Below, in pieces: positions 47,552 through 55,231 of a DNA stretch of 64,000 bases (position 1 is its first letter; each line of letters starts with the position of its first letter). Source of the stretch: Marinitoga piezophila KA3 (lineage in GTDB: Bacteria > Thermotogota > Thermotogae > Petrotogales > Petrotogaceae). The translations under genes were made by a program, and so were the position numbers. The DNA is taken from the NCBI RefSeq assembly GCF_000255135.1, contig NC_016751.1:1674001-1738000 (forward strand), read 5' to 3'. The notes under the pieces were generated by a model. That model made no database searches, was not told where the DNA came from, and worked only from the letters and a program-made list of their open reading frames with translations.

Positions 47552-49159
47552 ATGAAAAGCAAAATATGGTTAATATTAAAATATTCATATCAAAATAAAG
47601 TAAGACCCAGAAAAAATAAAAAAGGTATTATTAAAAGAAGAGGTCCATGGGGTGCATTGTTTGCATATTTATTCCCAATGGTTATATTTGGGGGAACTTT
47701 AGCACCTATAGTTTATTTCATGTTTAAAAATCTAAATGTACCATTATCGCAATTTGGTATGAATACTCCATGGAATTTGCTTGATATAATTTTTGGAATG
47801 TGGTTTCTTACAATGGGATTTATGTTTTTCTTAAACTATTCTCCGGCGATAGTTGCGAATTTATTTGAAAGTGAAATTACACAGTTGCTCCTTGTAATGC
47901 CGGTAAAACGATTTGAAATATATACAGCAAGTGCGATAGATAGCCTTATAATGGCTGGAATACCTTTGGGAATGATGATACCAGTATTTGTTGTATATGC
48001 TATGCTCATGAAAACAAATATAATTTTAACGATATTAGCTGGATTAGGTTATATTTTATTTCTTATGTTATTATCGAATTTTGGCGGAGTAATTCTTTCA
48101 AGATTCTTAACAAAAACTTCTGCAAAACGCTGGACAATGATAATGTATTTTGTAAGTATATTTTTATATGTTGGCGGGACTAATCTATTACCTTCACTTG
48201 TTGCTGATAATAGCCTTGAAGAACTTGTAGCTGCGTTTAATAAAACTATAGGGCTCATATTAAATGATTTCTGGCCACATACATGGGTTTTAAAGGCTAT
48301 GAATGGGAGCATTACCTTTTTAGCAATTTTATATGTAGTTATATCTATTCTTGGTTATTTTATATATGGAATATCTAATACAATGGAGTTTAATACATCT
48401 TCAGGAAAAAAGGAAAAGCATTCTCAAAAAGAAATATCTATAAAACATTCAAAATTCCCGATGTTTAAAAAAGATTTCAAGTTGTTATTTAGAGATTCAC
48501 AAACATTCTTTTTAATTTTATATCCAATATTTTTGCCAATAATATTTATTTTTACATCTGAATCACTTGAAATGATAGGAACAATGTATGTTTTATTATC
48601 CTCTATGTATGCTGCTATGATTGCATTATATTCGGTAACCTATGAAGGAAAAATTTGGCCAATTCCAAAATTGTATCCATTAAAACCATGGGAACTTATA
48701 TTTTCTAAGGTTTTGATACCAGTATTTATATTTACATTGGAATATGTAATATTAGTGATAGCTATAATTTTAATGAAAAAATCATCATCTATTATATTTT
48801 ATAGTATAATTCCAATATTTCTTATTATATTATATTCAGCTATTTTGGGAGTAAGTATGTATTTAAAAAATCCAAAAAGAGACTTATCGCAAAAAAATGT
48901 TCTCAATGGTAAAGAAGTGTTTATTCTTGAAGGAATTAGTTTAAGTTTTACTTTAGGTATTTTTGTTCTTGGAAATCTTTATATTGCATCATTAAAAAAC
49001 CCTTCAATGAAAGATAAATTTATAGACTGGCTTTTTGATTCGCCATTTTTATATCATTTTATAGGCGCCGGGATACCAATATTTCTACTCTGCCTTACAA
49101 TATATCTAATTGTAAAGGAAACAAAGAAAATTCACAAGTTACTTATTTCATGGGAATAA
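47552..49159 (+). CDS. ABC-2-like permease, large multi-spanning form
   Basis: 535 residues with about 10-12 membrane helices in two halves separated by a hydrophilic linker (about 285-310, KKEKHSQKEISIKHSKF). Partner of the ATPase encoded just upstream. Such double-length permeases occur in bacteriocin-immunity and Na+-efflux-type exporters; the substrate here is unknown. Last gene of the operon before the convergent TPR-like gene. Confidence 0.85.
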   Translation: MKSKIWLILKYSYQNKVRPRKNKKGIIKRRGPWGALFAYLFPMVIFGGTLAPIVYFMFKNLNVPLSQFGMNTPWNLLDIIFGMWFLTMGFMFFLNYSPAIVANLFESEITQLLLVMPVKRFEIYTASAIDSLIMAGIPLGMMIPVFVVYAMLMKTNIILTILAGLGYILFLMLLSNFGGVILSRFLTKTSAKRWTMIMYFVSIFLYVGGTNLLPSLVADNSLEELVAAFNKTIGLILNDFWPHTWVLKAMNGSITFLAILYVVISILGYFIYGISNTMEFNTSSGKKEKHSQKEISIKHSKFPMFKKDFKLLFRDSQTFFLILYPIFLPIIFIFTSESLEMIGTMYVLLSSMYAAMIALYSVTYEGKIWPIPKLYPLKPWELIFSKVLIPVFIFTLEYVILVIAIILMKKSSSIIFYSIIPIFLIILYSAILGVSMYLKNPKRDLSQKNVLNGKEVFILEGISLSFTLGIFVLGNLYIASLKNPSMKDKFIDWLFDSPFLYHFIGAGIPIFLLCLTIYLIVKETKKIHKLLISWE

Positions 49160-49178
49160 AAAAATTTGAGAAGTTAAA

Positions 49179-49211
49179 AATAACCCTTCCAGAAATTCTG
49201 GAAGGGTTATT
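49179..49211. terminator. bidirectional intrinsic terminator (same family as 6783)
   Basis: AATAACCCTTCCAGAA/TTCTGGAAGGGTTATT stem shared by the convergent permease and TPR-like gene. Confidence 0.9.
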
Positions 49212-50649
49212 TTAAAAACCTCTCAATAATATCATCAAGTAAAACTCTTTCATCATCTTCAAAAGAGTAATAACCAAGAGCAACACGCTTATAGCCTAAA
49301 CCATATTTAAGAGCAAAATCACGAACCTTTCCTTTTGGATAAGGAGTAATGGGCCATTTAATATCGTATCGAACGCAATTTCTTAAAAACACATCAAATA
49401 TTCTCATTTCCTCATCACTGAGCTTAAAATAATTAAAAACAAATTCCTTAAAGTTCTTTGTTTTCTTAAAAAGCTCAGTGATGAGTTTTTTTCTTGCTAA
49501 ATAAAATGGTGAAATATTATATTCCGCATCTTCAACATCTTCAGAATTCAATAATCTTCTTTCAACTTTCTTCAAATTAAAATCACTCATCATAACATTA
49601 AAAAAATACATCTTCTCATAATTAGCAGAAAAGAATTTAATGATTTTATCTTTATTACCTTCAAAAATCAATTTCAAAATATGACTCTTTGTAAAAAATG
49701 GTTTTTCTATTAATGCTGTATATGCTGAGAAGAATAATATTGGGATTTTATGATTTTTAATTTTTTCTATGATGGAAAGGTTATCTCTGAAATTATGAGA
49801 GATAATTTTTTTAAAACTTCTATTTCTGAAAAAGCTTTTATTATTATAAACCTCTTCAAAATCAGATTTAATCTCAAAAGATACATTATTCTTATAATTC
49901 ATAACAACGGATGAAATATCAAATAAATTTAAAGACTTATTTATTTTATATACCTCAAAAATCGTATCAAACCAGTTATAGGTATAATTTAAATCATCGA
50001 AATAATAGCCAATATAATATTCAAGTAAATTTGCAGGAATTAAAGCCTTCTTTTTATCTTCATTTCTCATCCACCATGCAGCACCATTTAAACCATTACA
50101 CATCATAGTTGGATGTGGAAAGTCTTCTGCAAGAAAATAACCTTCTATGAATAATTCATATGCTTTATTATATTCTTCATTTTTAATATGTTCTCTTGCA
50201 TGAGAATATTTTAAAATAGCCTTATCTACATTATTTTTTTCATAATTATCAGAATATATTTTAAAATCATTAGTTATATTATATGATTTATTAAATAGAT
50301 TCAATCCTGGTAATATTAAACATCTTGCATAAGCTGGAAGGTTTTCAAAATTGTTTCTTAATATAATAACTTCTTTTTTCGCTAAATCAGATTTTCCTAT
50401 TTTATAGTACAAAGAAATGAGTTCAAATCTTGCTAATTCTTTTAATATTGTTGTTGTTGTTGTTGTTGAAATAGTTTTATTTGCATAAAATATAGCAGAA
50501 TCAAAATCTCTTTTCCATTTTGATTTTAATAACAGAAAATAAAATTTTAAAGAAATATCTTTTGTATTCTCAAATAAAAAATTGATTACGGGATAAGAAA
50601 AATATCCAAAACTAATAATATCAATAATATTCTTCGTAGAAGAGTTCAT
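49207..50649 (-). CDS. TPR-like helical-repeat protein, candidate peptide receptor (copy 2)
   Basis: 480 residues from ATG 50649 after AAAGGGTGAT; GTG 50658 is less likely. Paralogue of the protein at 6808-8415. The N-terminal half is clearly related, the middle (about 225-300) is largely unalignable and shorter, and the last about 185 residues differ at only about ten positions by eye; DNA is equally similar there, which points to recent duplication or gene conversion. TPR-like segments EEYNKAYELFIEGYFLAEDF and HPTMMCNGLNGAAWW are shared. Six Thr codons replace the ten-Thr run. It is divergent from the second secreted peptide and the RiPP cluster. Confidence 0.75.
   Translation of the reverse strand: MNSSTKNIIDIISFGYFSYPVINFLFENTKDISLKFYFLLLKSKWKRDFDSAIFYANKTISTTTTTTILKELARFELISLYYKIGKSDLAKKEVIILRNNFENLPAYARCLILPGLNLFNKSYNITNDFKIYSDNYEKNNVDKAILKYSHAREHIKNEEYNKAYELFIEGYFLAEDFPHPTMMCNGLNGAAWWMRNEDKKKALIPANLLEYYIGYYFDDLNYTYNWFDTIFEVYKINKSLNLFDISSVVMNYKNNVSFEIKSDFEEVYNNKSFFRNRSFKKIISHNFRDNLSIIEKIKNHKIPILFFSAYTALIEKPFFTKSHILKLIFEGNKDKIIKFFSANYEKMYFFNVMMSDFNLKKVERRLLNSEDVEDAEYNISPFYLARKKLITELFKKTKNFKEFVFNYFKLSDEEMRIFDVFLRNCVRYDIKWPITPYPKGKVRDFALKYGLGYKRVALGYYSFEDDERVLLDDIIERFLK
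50450..50467. repeat. in-frame trinucleotide microsatellite (GTT)6
   Basis: Six GTT units (ACA, Thr, on the coding strand), at the position of the ten-unit tract in copy 1. Confidence 0.95.
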
Positions 50650-50864
50650 ATCAATCACCCTTTTTAAATTAACTATTTTGTTACATACAAAATAAAAATC
50701 TAAGGAACTTAAGCTTAATTAGAATATAAAAAATCTCAGATGAAAATGTGAAATATCTAAAAAAACGTAAATAAGCCCTGCATAAAAACTTTACGGTTAA
50801 ATTACGAAGATTAAGAAAAAGAAAATTAATAAAAATACAACAAAAATGAAATTTTGAAACACTG

Positions 50865-50883
50865 ATAAAAAGCGGATTTTTAT
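50865..50883. promoter_or_regulatory. inverted repeat upstream of peptide promoter, candidate operator (copy 2)
   Basis: ATAAAAA-GCGGA-TTTTTAT, the same arms and position relative to the promoter as at 8606-8624. Confidence 0.55.
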
Positions 50884-50897
50884 TTTGAAAAAGACAC

Positions 50898-50925
50898 TTG
50901 AAAACCATGTTAGAAATGGTAAAAT
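50898..50925 (+). promoter_or_regulatory. promoter of the secreted-peptide gene (copy 2)
   Basis: TTGAAA, 16 nt, TAAAAT, nearly identical to 8639-8666. The spacer carries ACCAT/ATGGT inverted arms. Confidence 0.6.
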
Positions 50926-50945
50926 TTAAAGCAGGAGGTGGGATA

Positions 50946-51077
50946 GTGAAAAAGATAATTATTTTAATATTAATAGGAATAATCATGTTTTCATCAATAG
51001 TATTAGCAGGAGATAACGATAAAAAATATAAAACAGATTCATACAATCCTCAAATCCAAATTGAATTTTCTGAGTAA
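50946..51077 (+). CDS. 43-residue secreted peptide, candidate pheromone precursor (copy 2)
   Basis: GTG start after GCAGGAGGTGGGATA. 43 residues: signal peptide (KKIIILILIGIIMFSSIVLA), then GDNDKKYKTDSYNPQIQIEF and a final Ser-Glu. Relative to copy 1, the mature part differs at three positions only (DE to KK, I to Y), while the signal sequence is freely changed. Same length and the same flanking promoter and palindrome. It leads directly into the Cys-rich precursor/radical SAM operon, so it may be the signal that controls peptide production (inference). Confidence 0.8.
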   Translation: MKKIIILILIGIIMFSSIVLAGDNDKKYKTDSYNPQIQIEFSE

Positions 51078-51098
51078 TCAACTAAAATCTATTTTCTA

Positions 51099-51129
51099 TT
51101 TTATATCTACGTAGATATTATATCAAAAA
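51099..51129. promoter_or_regulatory. conserved palindrome element between peptide and cargo genes (copy 2)
   Basis: Palindrome ATATCTACGTAGATAT at 51103-51118 inside a 31-nt block identical to 8875-8905. A possible -10 (TACAAT, 51133-51138) lies just downstream, so it could control a second promoter for the precursor genes. Confidence 0.6.
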
Positions 51130-51168
51130 ATATACAATACCAAAATAGGAGAAAGGAGGTGTGATAAA

Positions 51169-51312
51169 ATGAAATGGATTGAGAGAAATGATGAATATTC
51201 AGAAGAATTCTGGTGTCCATGCAAAGGACCTGTGTGTTTTTTAGATTGTTGGATATTATGTACTTGTAATGGACCAGGAGGATGTTATGAAGCCTGTACA
51301 ATAGTTCAATAA
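51169..51312 (+). CDS. Cys-rich RiPP precursor peptide 1
   Basis: 47 residues with eight Cys. Leader begins MKWIERNDEYSEE, core starts FWCPCKGPVCF and includes CTCNGPGGC. It has an almost complete Shine-Dalgarno (AAAGGAGGTGTGAT). First of four tandem precursors before the radical SAM gene, sharing the M-x-W-I-E start and CxCxGxxxC motif. No signal peptide, as expected for a precursor exported by an ABC system. It closely resembles precursor 6 at the DNA level. Confidence 0.82.
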   Translation: MKWIERNDEYSEEFWCPCKGPVCFLDCWILCTCNGPGGCYEACTIVQ

Positions 51313-51333
51313 GAATTTTTGGAGGTGGAATTT

Positions 51334-51483
51334 ATGAAATGGATTGAAAAAGACAATGAATTTGAACTTGATTTTAAATTTTCTTGTAATATTTTACCAA
51401 TCGTTTGTCCATGCTATGGGGAAAGTTGCTTGTTTAAGTGTCATTGTCAGGGAGATCATTCATGTCATGAGCAACATTTTTAA
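51334..51483 (+). CDS. Cys-rich RiPP precursor peptide 2
   Basis: 49 residues with seven Cys. Starts MKWIEKDNEFELDF, has CPCYGESC and the late motif CHCQGDHSC. GGAGGTGG precedes the ATG. Lies 21 nt after precursor 1. Confidence 0.82.
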   Translation: MKWIEKDNEFELDFKFSCNILPIVCPCYGESCLFKCHCQGDHSCHEQHF

Positions 51484-51518
51484 TTTAAGCAATAATTAAG
51501 GTAGAAAGGGGATTGATA

Positions 51519-51680
51519 ATGTATTGGATTGAAAATGATGAAAATAATAACTTATTAAATAGTTTTTGGTGTCCTTGTAGAGGAGAAATATGTTTGTTTA
51601 AAAGTTGCACCTGTTATGGCGGGGCGTGTAAATATCATTGCGAATGGAAACATGTATGCTATTCTCAATTAACTCCTTAA
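51519..51680 (+). CDS. Cys-rich RiPP precursor peptide 3
   Basis: 53 residues with eight Cys. Starts MYWIENDENNN, followed by FWCPCRGEICLF and a one-residue-shorter form of the late motif (CTCYGGAC), then an extra C-terminal Cys-containing tail. GAAAGGGG precedes the ATG. Confidence 0.8.
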   Translation: MYWIENDENNNLLNSFWCPCRGEICLFKSCTCYGGACKYHCEWKHVCYSQLTP

Positions 51681-51701
51681 AATGTAGAAAGGGGAATAAA
51701 T

Positions 51702-51845
51702 ATGAAATGGATCGAAAAAAATTATAATGATTATTTTATGTGTGGAGGATGTAAAATTTTAAAATTTATTTGTTTGTGTTTCGGTATTCAATGTTTAATT
51801 GCATGTAATTGCGATGGAAATGGAATATGTAATGAGAAAGGGTGA
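51702..51845 (+). CDS. Cys-rich RiPP precursor peptide 4
   Basis: 47 residues with eight Cys. Starts MKWIEKNYNDYFMCGGC and ends with the motif CNCDGNGIC. GAAAGGGG precedes the ATG. The WCPC element is replaced by CGGC. Its stop lies just before the radical SAM start. Confidence 0.8.
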   Translation: MKWIEKNYNDYFMCGGCKILKFICLCFGIQCLIACNCDGNGICNEKG

Positions 51846-51850
51846 GAAAT

Positions 51851-53179
51851 ATGAAACCTTCAAAATATAATTTTATATTTGAATATGAAAAAAATATTCT
51901 TATATATAATGCTTTGAGCGGAGGTTTTGCAATAATTGAACCAGAAGTTAAGAAAGCATTATCTTCAGAAAAAGATTTAGAAGAATTTATAAACAAAGAA
52001 AAAAATAAAAAAATCTATAAAGAATTAAAAAAAGGGAAATTTATTGTTGATTTTGATGAATTAAAATATATAAATTTTATATATAACTCATTAAAATTTG
52101 AAAAAAAAGGATTAGGGTTAACCATTGCCCCAACAATGAATTGTAATTTTGCATGTGAATATTGTTACGAACTAAGAAAAAAAGTATTTATGGATAAAGA
52201 AGTAAAAAACTCAATTGTGGATTTTGTAAAACAAAATATAAATGAAATAAATTATTTATCAGTGTCATGGTATGGCGGAGAACCTTTACTAGATTTAAAA
52301 ACTATAAAAGAACTGTCAAAAGAATTTATAAAATTGTGTCAAAGTAATAATATAAAATACACCGCATCAATAGTAACAAACGGATATTTATTAAATTCAA
52401 AAGTAGCAAAAGAATTGAAAAATTTAGAAATAAAAACTGTTCAAATAACAATAGATGGTCCAAAAAAAATTCATGATAAAAGAAGACCTTTAATAAATGG
52501 AAAAGGAAGCTTTGAAACTATAATAAATAATATAAAAGGAGCAAAGGAATATTTTGAACATATAAGTATAAGGATTAACATAGATAAAACAAACGAAGGT
52601 AAAATAATTGAATTGTTAAAATATTTAAAAAATGAAGGATTAACAGAAGAAAATTGTAGCCCATATCTTGCATTTGTAGATGTATCGACAGAAGTATGTA
52701 GAGATATAGAAATAAATTGTATTGATATAAAAAATCGTTCAGAATATATGATAGAAAGAGTAAAAGAGGCGTATGAAGAAGGTATAAATATTATAAAATA
52801 TCCAACTCCTATGTATTCGCAATGCGGTGCAGTAAAACCAAATAGTTTTGTAATAGATCCAGAAGGATATATGTATAAATGCTGGCATGAAGTGGGAATA
52901 AAAGCATTAGCGATAGGGAATATAAAAGGAAATGAAAAGAATAAAAATTTTGATAGATATTTAAAATGGAATACATTTAATCCTTTAAATTACAAAGAAT
53001 GTAAAAATTGTAAGTTTTTACCATTATGTATGGGGGGCTGTCCGGATAAAACATTATTTAAGTATAATGGAATACAAGAAGAAGGATGTACAATGTATAA
53101 ATATAATCTCGAAGAAATGTTAAAAATGCATCTGAAAGCAAAATTGAAAAAAGGCTTTTTACCAATACCAGTAAAATAA
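51851..53179 (+). CDS. radical SAM/SPASM peptide-modifying enzyme
   Basis: 442 residues from ATG 51851, preceded by GGGTGAG; an in-frame GTG 51842 is less likely. The N-terminal about 90 residues (IYNALSGGFAIIEPEVKKAL) look like the leader-binding region of SCIFF/ranthipeptide maturases. The radical SAM cluster is CNFACEYCYE near residue 98, SWYGGEPLL follows. The C-terminal SPASM region has Cys in YSQCGAVKP, YKCWHEVG, CKNCKFLPLCMGGCPD and EEGCTMYK for auxiliary clusters. It sits between Cys-rich precursors, so thioether formation is the likely chemistry (inference). Confidence 0.9.
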   Translation: MKPSKYNFIFEYEKNILIYNALSGGFAIIEPEVKKALSSEKDLEEFINKEKNKKIYKELKKGKFIVDFDELKYINFIYNSLKFEKKGLGLTIAPTMNCNFACEYCYELRKKVFMDKEVKNSIVDFVKQNINEINYLSVSWYGGEPLLDLKTIKELSKEFIKLCQSNNIKYTASIVTNGYLLNSKVAKELKNLEIKTVQITIDGPKKIHDKRRPLINGKGSFETIINNIKGAKEYFEHISIRINIDKTNEGKIIELLKYLKNEGLTEENCSPYLAFVDVSTEVCRDIEINCIDIKNRSEYMIERVKEAYEEGINIIKYPTPMYSQCGAVKPNSFVIDPEGYMYKCWHEVGIKALAIGNIKGNEKNKNFDRYLKWNTFNPLNYKECKNCKFLPLCMGGCPDKTLFKYNGIQEEGCTMYKYNLEEMLKMHLKAKLKKGFLPIPVK

Positions 53180-53192
53180 GGAGGGGATTTTT

Positions 53193-53342
53193 ATGTCATG
53201 GATAGAGGAACCAAAAAAACCAGAAGAAAAAATTTGCTGGTTCAAATGGTTAGACGATTTTTTTGATTGGTTTAAACATACTTTTCATATTTTTGAATGT
53301 AATTGTGAAGGCGAAGGAGTTTGTCTTGAAGTAAGGGAGTGA
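53193..53342 (+). CDS. Cys-rich RiPP precursor peptide 5 (divergent)
   Basis: 49 residues with four Cys. Starts MSWIEEPKKPEEK, then a Trp/Phe-rich amphipathic stretch (WFKWLDDFFDWFKH) and the conserved late motif CNCEGEGVC. It lacks the WCPC element and half of the cysteines, so it may be a differently processed product or a helper peptide. AAGGAGGGG precedes the ATG. Confidence 0.78.
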   Translation: MSWIEEPKKPEEKICWFKWLDDFFDWFKHTFHIFECNCEGEGVCLEVRE

Positions 53343-53346
53343 AATA

Positions 53347-53493
53347 ATGAAGTGGATTGAGAGAAATGATGAATTCTCAGAAGAAATATGGTGTCCTTGT
53401 AAAGGACCTCATTGTTTAATACATTGGTGTGAACTATGTATAATTTTATGTGATTGTAAAGGTGAAAACTTTTGTAAAAAAAATTTTAATTAA
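53347..53493 (+). CDS. Cys-rich RiPP precursor peptide 6
   Basis: 48 residues with eight Cys. Starts MKWIERNDEFSEEIWCPCKG, very close to precursor 1 including at the DNA level, and ends with CDCKGENFC. It starts 4 nt after precursor 5. The likeness suggests a duplication on either side of the radical SAM gene. Confidence 0.82.
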   Translation: MKWIERNDEFSEEIWCPCKGPHCLIHWCELCIILCDCKGENFCKKNFN

Positions 53494-53505
53494 TCCGGTG
53501 AAACC

Positions 53506-54318
53506 ATGAAAACAATAAAAAAATTCCTGTATTTTCTGGTAAGAGATGTATTAATATGGAAAAGCTACAAAACACAGGCAGTATTGGGGATACTGAGTGG
53601 ATTCCTGGGATTATTGCAATTTGGATTCATGGGAAGGTTTATAGCCCAGGGGAATTACTTTCCAATGATAGAGCAGTATGGAGGAAACATACTAGCATAT
53701 TTCATATCAGGAAGCGTATTCATGAGTTACACTACTCTCTCCTTAACAACATTCAAAAGTGTAATAAGACAGGAGCAGGTAATGGGAACAATAGAATACC
53801 TGCTCCTGTCGGAAACACCATTATGGGAAGTATTTATATACACAATCTTCTCAAGATTGGTATTTACAATAATAAACACAGGAATAGTATTTATATTCTT
53901 AATATACACATTTGATGTAGAAATAAAAATGAATATAATAGCATCAATAATATTATTGATAATAACAATGATAAGTTTAAGTGGAATAGGGTTATTAAGT
54001 GCAGGGTTCATAATGCTAACCAAAAAAGGAGACCCGGTAAGTTGGGTATATTCATTCTTAACAGGAATGTTTTCAGGGATATACTATCCGGTGGAAATAT
54101 TGCCAAAATGGATAAGGGGAGTATCGTATATACTACCAACAACATATGCAATGGATGGATTGAGAAAAACATTAATAAAAGGATACAGTCTATACGAAAT
54201 AAAAGAGGATATAATAATCCTGATAATAATGACAGCAATAATATTACCAATAGGGATATACTGGTTCAGAGAATCATTTAACAAAGCCAGGAAATATGGC
54301 ACAATATCGCAGTATTAG
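53506..54318 (+). CDS. ABC-2 type permease of the RiPP cluster
   Basis: 270 residues with about six membrane helices and the ABC-2 core (GIGLLSAGFIMLTKKGDPVSW, FSGIYYPVEILPKWIRGVSY, LPTTYAMDGLRKTL). Pairs with the ATPase encoded 11 nt downstream to export or give immunity to the modified peptides. No peptidase domain is present, so leader removal needs another enzyme. Its DNA is T-poor and A-ending in codon choice compared with the precursor genes. Confidence 0.88.
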   Translation: MKTIKKFLYFLVRDVLIWKSYKTQAVLGILSGFLGLLQFGFMGRFIAQGNYFPMIEQYGGNILAYFISGSVFMSYTTLSLTTFKSVIRQEQVMGTIEYLLLSETPLWEVFIYTIFSRLVFTIINTGIVFIFLIYTFDVEIKMNIIASIILLIITMISLSGIGLLSAGFIMLTKKGDPVSWVYSFLTGMFSGIYYPVEILPKWIRGVSYILPTTYAMDGLRKTLIKGYSLYEIKEDIIILIIMTAIILPIGIYWFRESFNKARKYGTISQY

Positions 54319-54329
54319 GAAGTGAAACA

Positions 54330-55052
54330 ATGGAAAAAATAATAGAAATCAAAAACCTGACAAAAATATACAAAAATGGAATAAAAGCACTGGAAAATAT
54401 AAATCTAACAATAAACCGAGGAGAAAAAATAACAATATTTGGACCAAATGGAGCAGGAAAAACAACATTAATAAAAACAATAGGAATGTTCATAATACCG
54501 GATAAAGGAAAAATAACAATAAAAGGATATAACATAAAAAAAGAATCAAAAAAAATAAAAAAATTAATATCAATAGCGACATCAAATGAAAGGTCATTCT
54601 ATTACAGATTAAGCTTAGAAGAAAATCTAAACTTCTTTGGAATGTTAAACAACCTAACAGGAAAAGAATTAAAAAAGAAAGTGGAAAAAGGATTAAAAGA
54701 AATGGGGCTATACGAAACCAGGAAAATAAAGTATATGGAAGCATCAACGGGGATGAAAAGGAGATTAAATCTAGCAAGGGCATTAATAAAAGAAGCGGAA
54801 ATATATTTACTTGATGAACCGACAAATGGAGTGGATATAGAAACGAAAATAAAGATATATGAAATAATGGAAGAATTAAGTCAAAAAGGAAAAACAATAA
54901 TCTTAGCCAGCCATGATGTAAGTGAAATAGAAAAAACAGACAGGATAGTGGTATTAAAAAAAGGGAAAATAACAGCAGATAAAAAAACAGGAGAAATCCT
55001 GGAAAAAACAACGAGAAAAAATGAAGAAAAATTGCTGGAATTAATCAAATGA
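54330..55052 (+). CDS. ABC transporter ATP-binding protein of the RiPP cluster
   Basis: 240 residues. Walker A FGPNGAGKTTLIKT, signature ASTGMKRRLNLARAL, Walker B IYLLDEPTNGVD, H-loop ASHDVSE. Partner of the permease just upstream. The TGA stop lies within the left arm of the terminator hairpin. Codon style is the same T-poor, A-rich type as the permease gene. Confidence 0.9.
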   Translation: MEKIIEIKNLTKIYKNGIKALENINLTINRGEKITIFGPNGAGKTTLIKTIGMFIIPDKGKITIKGYNIKKESKKIKKLISIATSNERSFYYRLSLEENLNFFGMLNNLTGKELKKKVEKGLKEMGLYETRKIKYMEASTGMKRRLNLARALIKEAEIYLLDEPTNGVDIETKIKIYEIMEELSQKGKTIILASHDVSEIEKTDRIVVLKKGKITADKKTGEILEKTTRKNEEKLLELIK

Positions 55053-55070
55053 GGCGAAAGCCTCATTTTG
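55048..55070 (+). terminator. intrinsic terminator of the RiPP operon
   Basis: AATGAGGC-GAAA-GCCTCATT followed by TTG. The homologous segment at 5181-5200 retains the loop and right arm, but the left arm no longer pairs. Confidence 0.75.
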
Positions 55071-55078
55071 CTTTGATA

Positions 55079-55087
55079 TGGTATAAT
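55079..55087 (+). promoter_or_regulatory. orphan extended -10 promoter (TGGTATAAT) before the deleted AAA gene
   Basis: Same nonamer and flanks as the functional promoter at 5212-5220, but it now faces only a gene remnant. Confidence 0.6.
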
Positions 55088-55097
55088 TGAAGAGTAG

Positions 55098-55148
55098 AAT
55101 GTGTGGTTTATAAAAACGAACTTTGAAAGTCCGTCGAAATTGAATTAA
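55098..55148 (+). pseudogene. 3' remnant of an AAA ATPase/PD-(D/E)XK gene
   Basis: The stretch starting AATGTGTGGTTTATAAAAAC matches the last about 50 nt of the gene at 5239-6765 with few changes, including its stop codon. Because the 5' flank and promoter of that gene also persist at 55048-55093, nearly all of the coding region has been lost by an internal deletion with a junction at about 55093-55098. Confidence 0.85.
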
Positions 55149-55180
55149 AATAACCCTTCCAGATTTCTGGAAAGGTTATT
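55149..55180. terminator. third copy of the shared bidirectional terminator
   Basis: AATAACCCTTCCAGA/TCTGGAAAGGTTATT, one mismatch in the stem; same family as 6783-6814 and 49179-49211. Confidence 0.75.
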
Positions 55181-55220
55181 TTAAAAACCTCTTAATGAGT
55201 TTATCAAAGAAATGGCTCTG
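55176..55220 (-). pseudogene. 3' remnant of a TPR-like regulator gene
   Basis: On the minus strand the last codons read DKLIKRFLK-stop, matching the C-termini DEIIERFLK and DDIIERFLK of the two intact TPR-like proteins, in frame and next to the same terminator. The remainder of the gene is absent; the fusion gene ends 11 nt beyond. Confidence 0.75.
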
Positions 55221-55231
55221 TTTTTATAAAA

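Noticed and set aside
50681-51046. 121-codon minus-strand ORF upstream of the RiPP operon
   Set aside because: It is antisense to the secreted-peptide gene and its promoter, both conserved in a second copy; the ORF itself is not.
51078-51168. Palindrome at 51103-51118 as an intrinsic terminator of the peptide gene
   Set aside because: The stem is AT-rich with no loop and no T tract; conservation of flanks in both copies fits a protein-binding site better.
53556-53915. 119-codon alternative-frame ORF inside the RiPP permease gene
   Set aside because: Shadow of the ABC-2 permease frame, created by the T-poor composition that removes stop codons.
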